5,368 bases of DNA from Phycisphaerales bacterium (lineage in GTDB: Bacteria; Planctomycetota; Phycisphaerae; SM23-33). The notes under the pieces were generated by a model. The model made no database searches. It worked only from the letters and a program-made list of their open reading frames with translations, and was not told the DNA's origin. Below, piece by piece: positions 4,853 through 5,368 of this stretch. The position numbers and the translations under genes are program-made. The stretch's first letter is position 1; every line of letters starts with the position of its first letter. The DNA lies in contig DNAS01000125.1 in the NCBI GenBank assembly GCA_003485185.1, positions 448 through 5,815 of the forward strand, read 5' to 3'.

Positions 4853-5368
4853 ATGGAAATGCCTGACCGCCTGCAAGCTCGCACATTTAACGAGGTGCGG
4901 TATTACCTCCTGGTCACGCCCTGCCCGCAATGCGGAAAGGGGCCGTGGGAGATCGACTCCGACGACTCCGGCGGCGGACAGCATCTCGTCGTCGCCCACT
5001 GCCGGAGCTGCCGCCACGCCGAACGGTTCCGCGTCGATTGCGAACACCCCGACGCCGCCGGCGAGCAGATCAACCCTTCCGACGAGCCCAGCCGCCTGAT
5101 CGACCTGTCGCAATGGATGAGCCTGTTCTACCTGCTGCTGGAGCAGGCGTCGCGGGCGACGCCCAAGGCCCAGGCGCGCCTGCTGGGCTACCGGGCGGCG
5201 TTGTGCCTGGCCGAGGCGCTGAAGTTCTTCCCGCCCGGCGAACTGATGCCGCCGGAGTCGGCCTTTTTCTCCCCCGCGGGGCGGACGACCTTCCGGGAGC
5301 ATCCGGAGAATTTCGCCCGCCCCCGCCTGCTGGACATGCAGTCGCGCCTGCCCGCGCTGCCGAAGATA
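4853..5368 (+). CDS. Zinc-ribbon protein of unknown function (3' end off the right edge)
   Basis: From the ATG at 4853 the frame stays open for 172 codons to the window end, so the C-terminus is missing. Two CxxC pairs, C24-P-Q-C27 and C50-R-S-C53, 22 residues apart, make a four-cysteine zinc ribbon. The region between is acidic and Gly-rich and reads TPCPQCGKGPWEIDSDD. After the ribbon comes a mainly helical stretch (residues ~82-128, LIDLSQWMSLFYLLLEQASR and LLGYRAALCLAEALKFFPPG) that could form a helical hairpin or repeat. There is no signal peptide or membrane span, so it is probably cytoplasmic. A second in-frame ATG at 4859 is an equally possible start; neither has a strong Shine-Dalgarno. 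The frame is supported by its GC-rich third positions and balanced protein composition. I do not recognise the family: a nucleic-acid-binding or adaptor role is possible for a zinc ribbon but is not shown. Confidence 0.78.
   Translation, partial: MEMPDRLQARTFNEVRYYLLVTPCPQCGKGPWEIDSDDSGGGQHLVVAHCRSCRHAERFRVDCEHPDAAGEQINPSDEPSRLIDLSQWMSLFYLLLEQASRATPKAQARLLGYRAALCLAEALKFFPPGELMPPESAFFSPAGRTTFREHPENFARPRLLDMQSRLPALPKI

Noticed and set aside
2030..5302. A 1090-codon open frame on the minus strand, longer than any other frame in the window
   Set aside because: It runs antisense to xseA, xseB, the TIM-barrel gene, the lipoprotein gene and the zinc-ribbon gene, all supported by family motifs or translation signals. 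Its protein is Arg/Gly/Ala-rich with no recognisable domain. Long antisense frames are expected where the third codon position is nearly always G or C.
1..5368. Mobile elements, toxin-antitoxin pairs, defence genes, CRISPR repeats, tRNA or other RNA genes
   Set aside because: No transposase or integrase motifs, long terminal repeats, spaced identical repeats or tRNA-like cloverleaf were seen on either strand. ExoVII is a housekeeping nuclease, so its presence alone does not suggest a defence locus.

Overview
GC-rich (roughly two-thirds G+C or more) chromosomal-looking bacterial DNA with tight coding and short gaps. The sugar-phosphate-isomerase-like TIM-barrel protein, the poorly known small lipoprotein and the poorly known zinc-ribbon protein would fit a Planctomycetes/Phycisphaerae-type genome. 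That placement is inferred from gene style only; no rRNA or phylogenetic marker is present. I see no tRNA, rRNA, CRISPR array, insertion sequence or phage gene.

Layout. (1) Positions 1-1502, minus strand: the N-terminal 500 codons of an ABC exporter-type half transporter whose ATPase half changes character near the Walker A motif, from an MsbA-like exporter domain to an Opp/Dpp/Nik-type importer ATPase. The gene runs off the left edge. (2) 1503-1652: a divergent intergenic region with two outward-facing -10-like elements that share the core TA(T/C)AATGCCCG, each very close to its start codon, and a perfect 8-bp inverted repeat abutting the right-hand one. (3) 1653-4312, plus strand: xseA and xseB, the two subunits of exodeoxyribonuclease VII, 11 nt apart, followed 33 nt later by a TIM-barrel sugar phosphate isomerase/epimerase-like gene; probably one operon. 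(4) 4313-4426: hairpins, a third -10-like element, an 11-bp-period direct repeat and a clear Shine-Dalgarno. (5) 4427-4816: a small low-complexity probable lipoprotein. (6) 4817-4840: a hairpin directly after its stop. (7) 4853 to the right edge: an open, 3'-truncated reading frame for a four-cysteine zinc-ribbon protein of unknown function.

How the genes fit together. XseA (catalytic) and XseB (small subunit) form the single-strand-specific nuclease ExoVII. The downstream TIM-barrel protein has no known link to it and is probably only co-transcribed. The most interesting item is the hybrid ABC protein at the left edge, which is either a real domain recombination or an assembly chimera. Nothing in the window forms an obvious new defence or mobile system.
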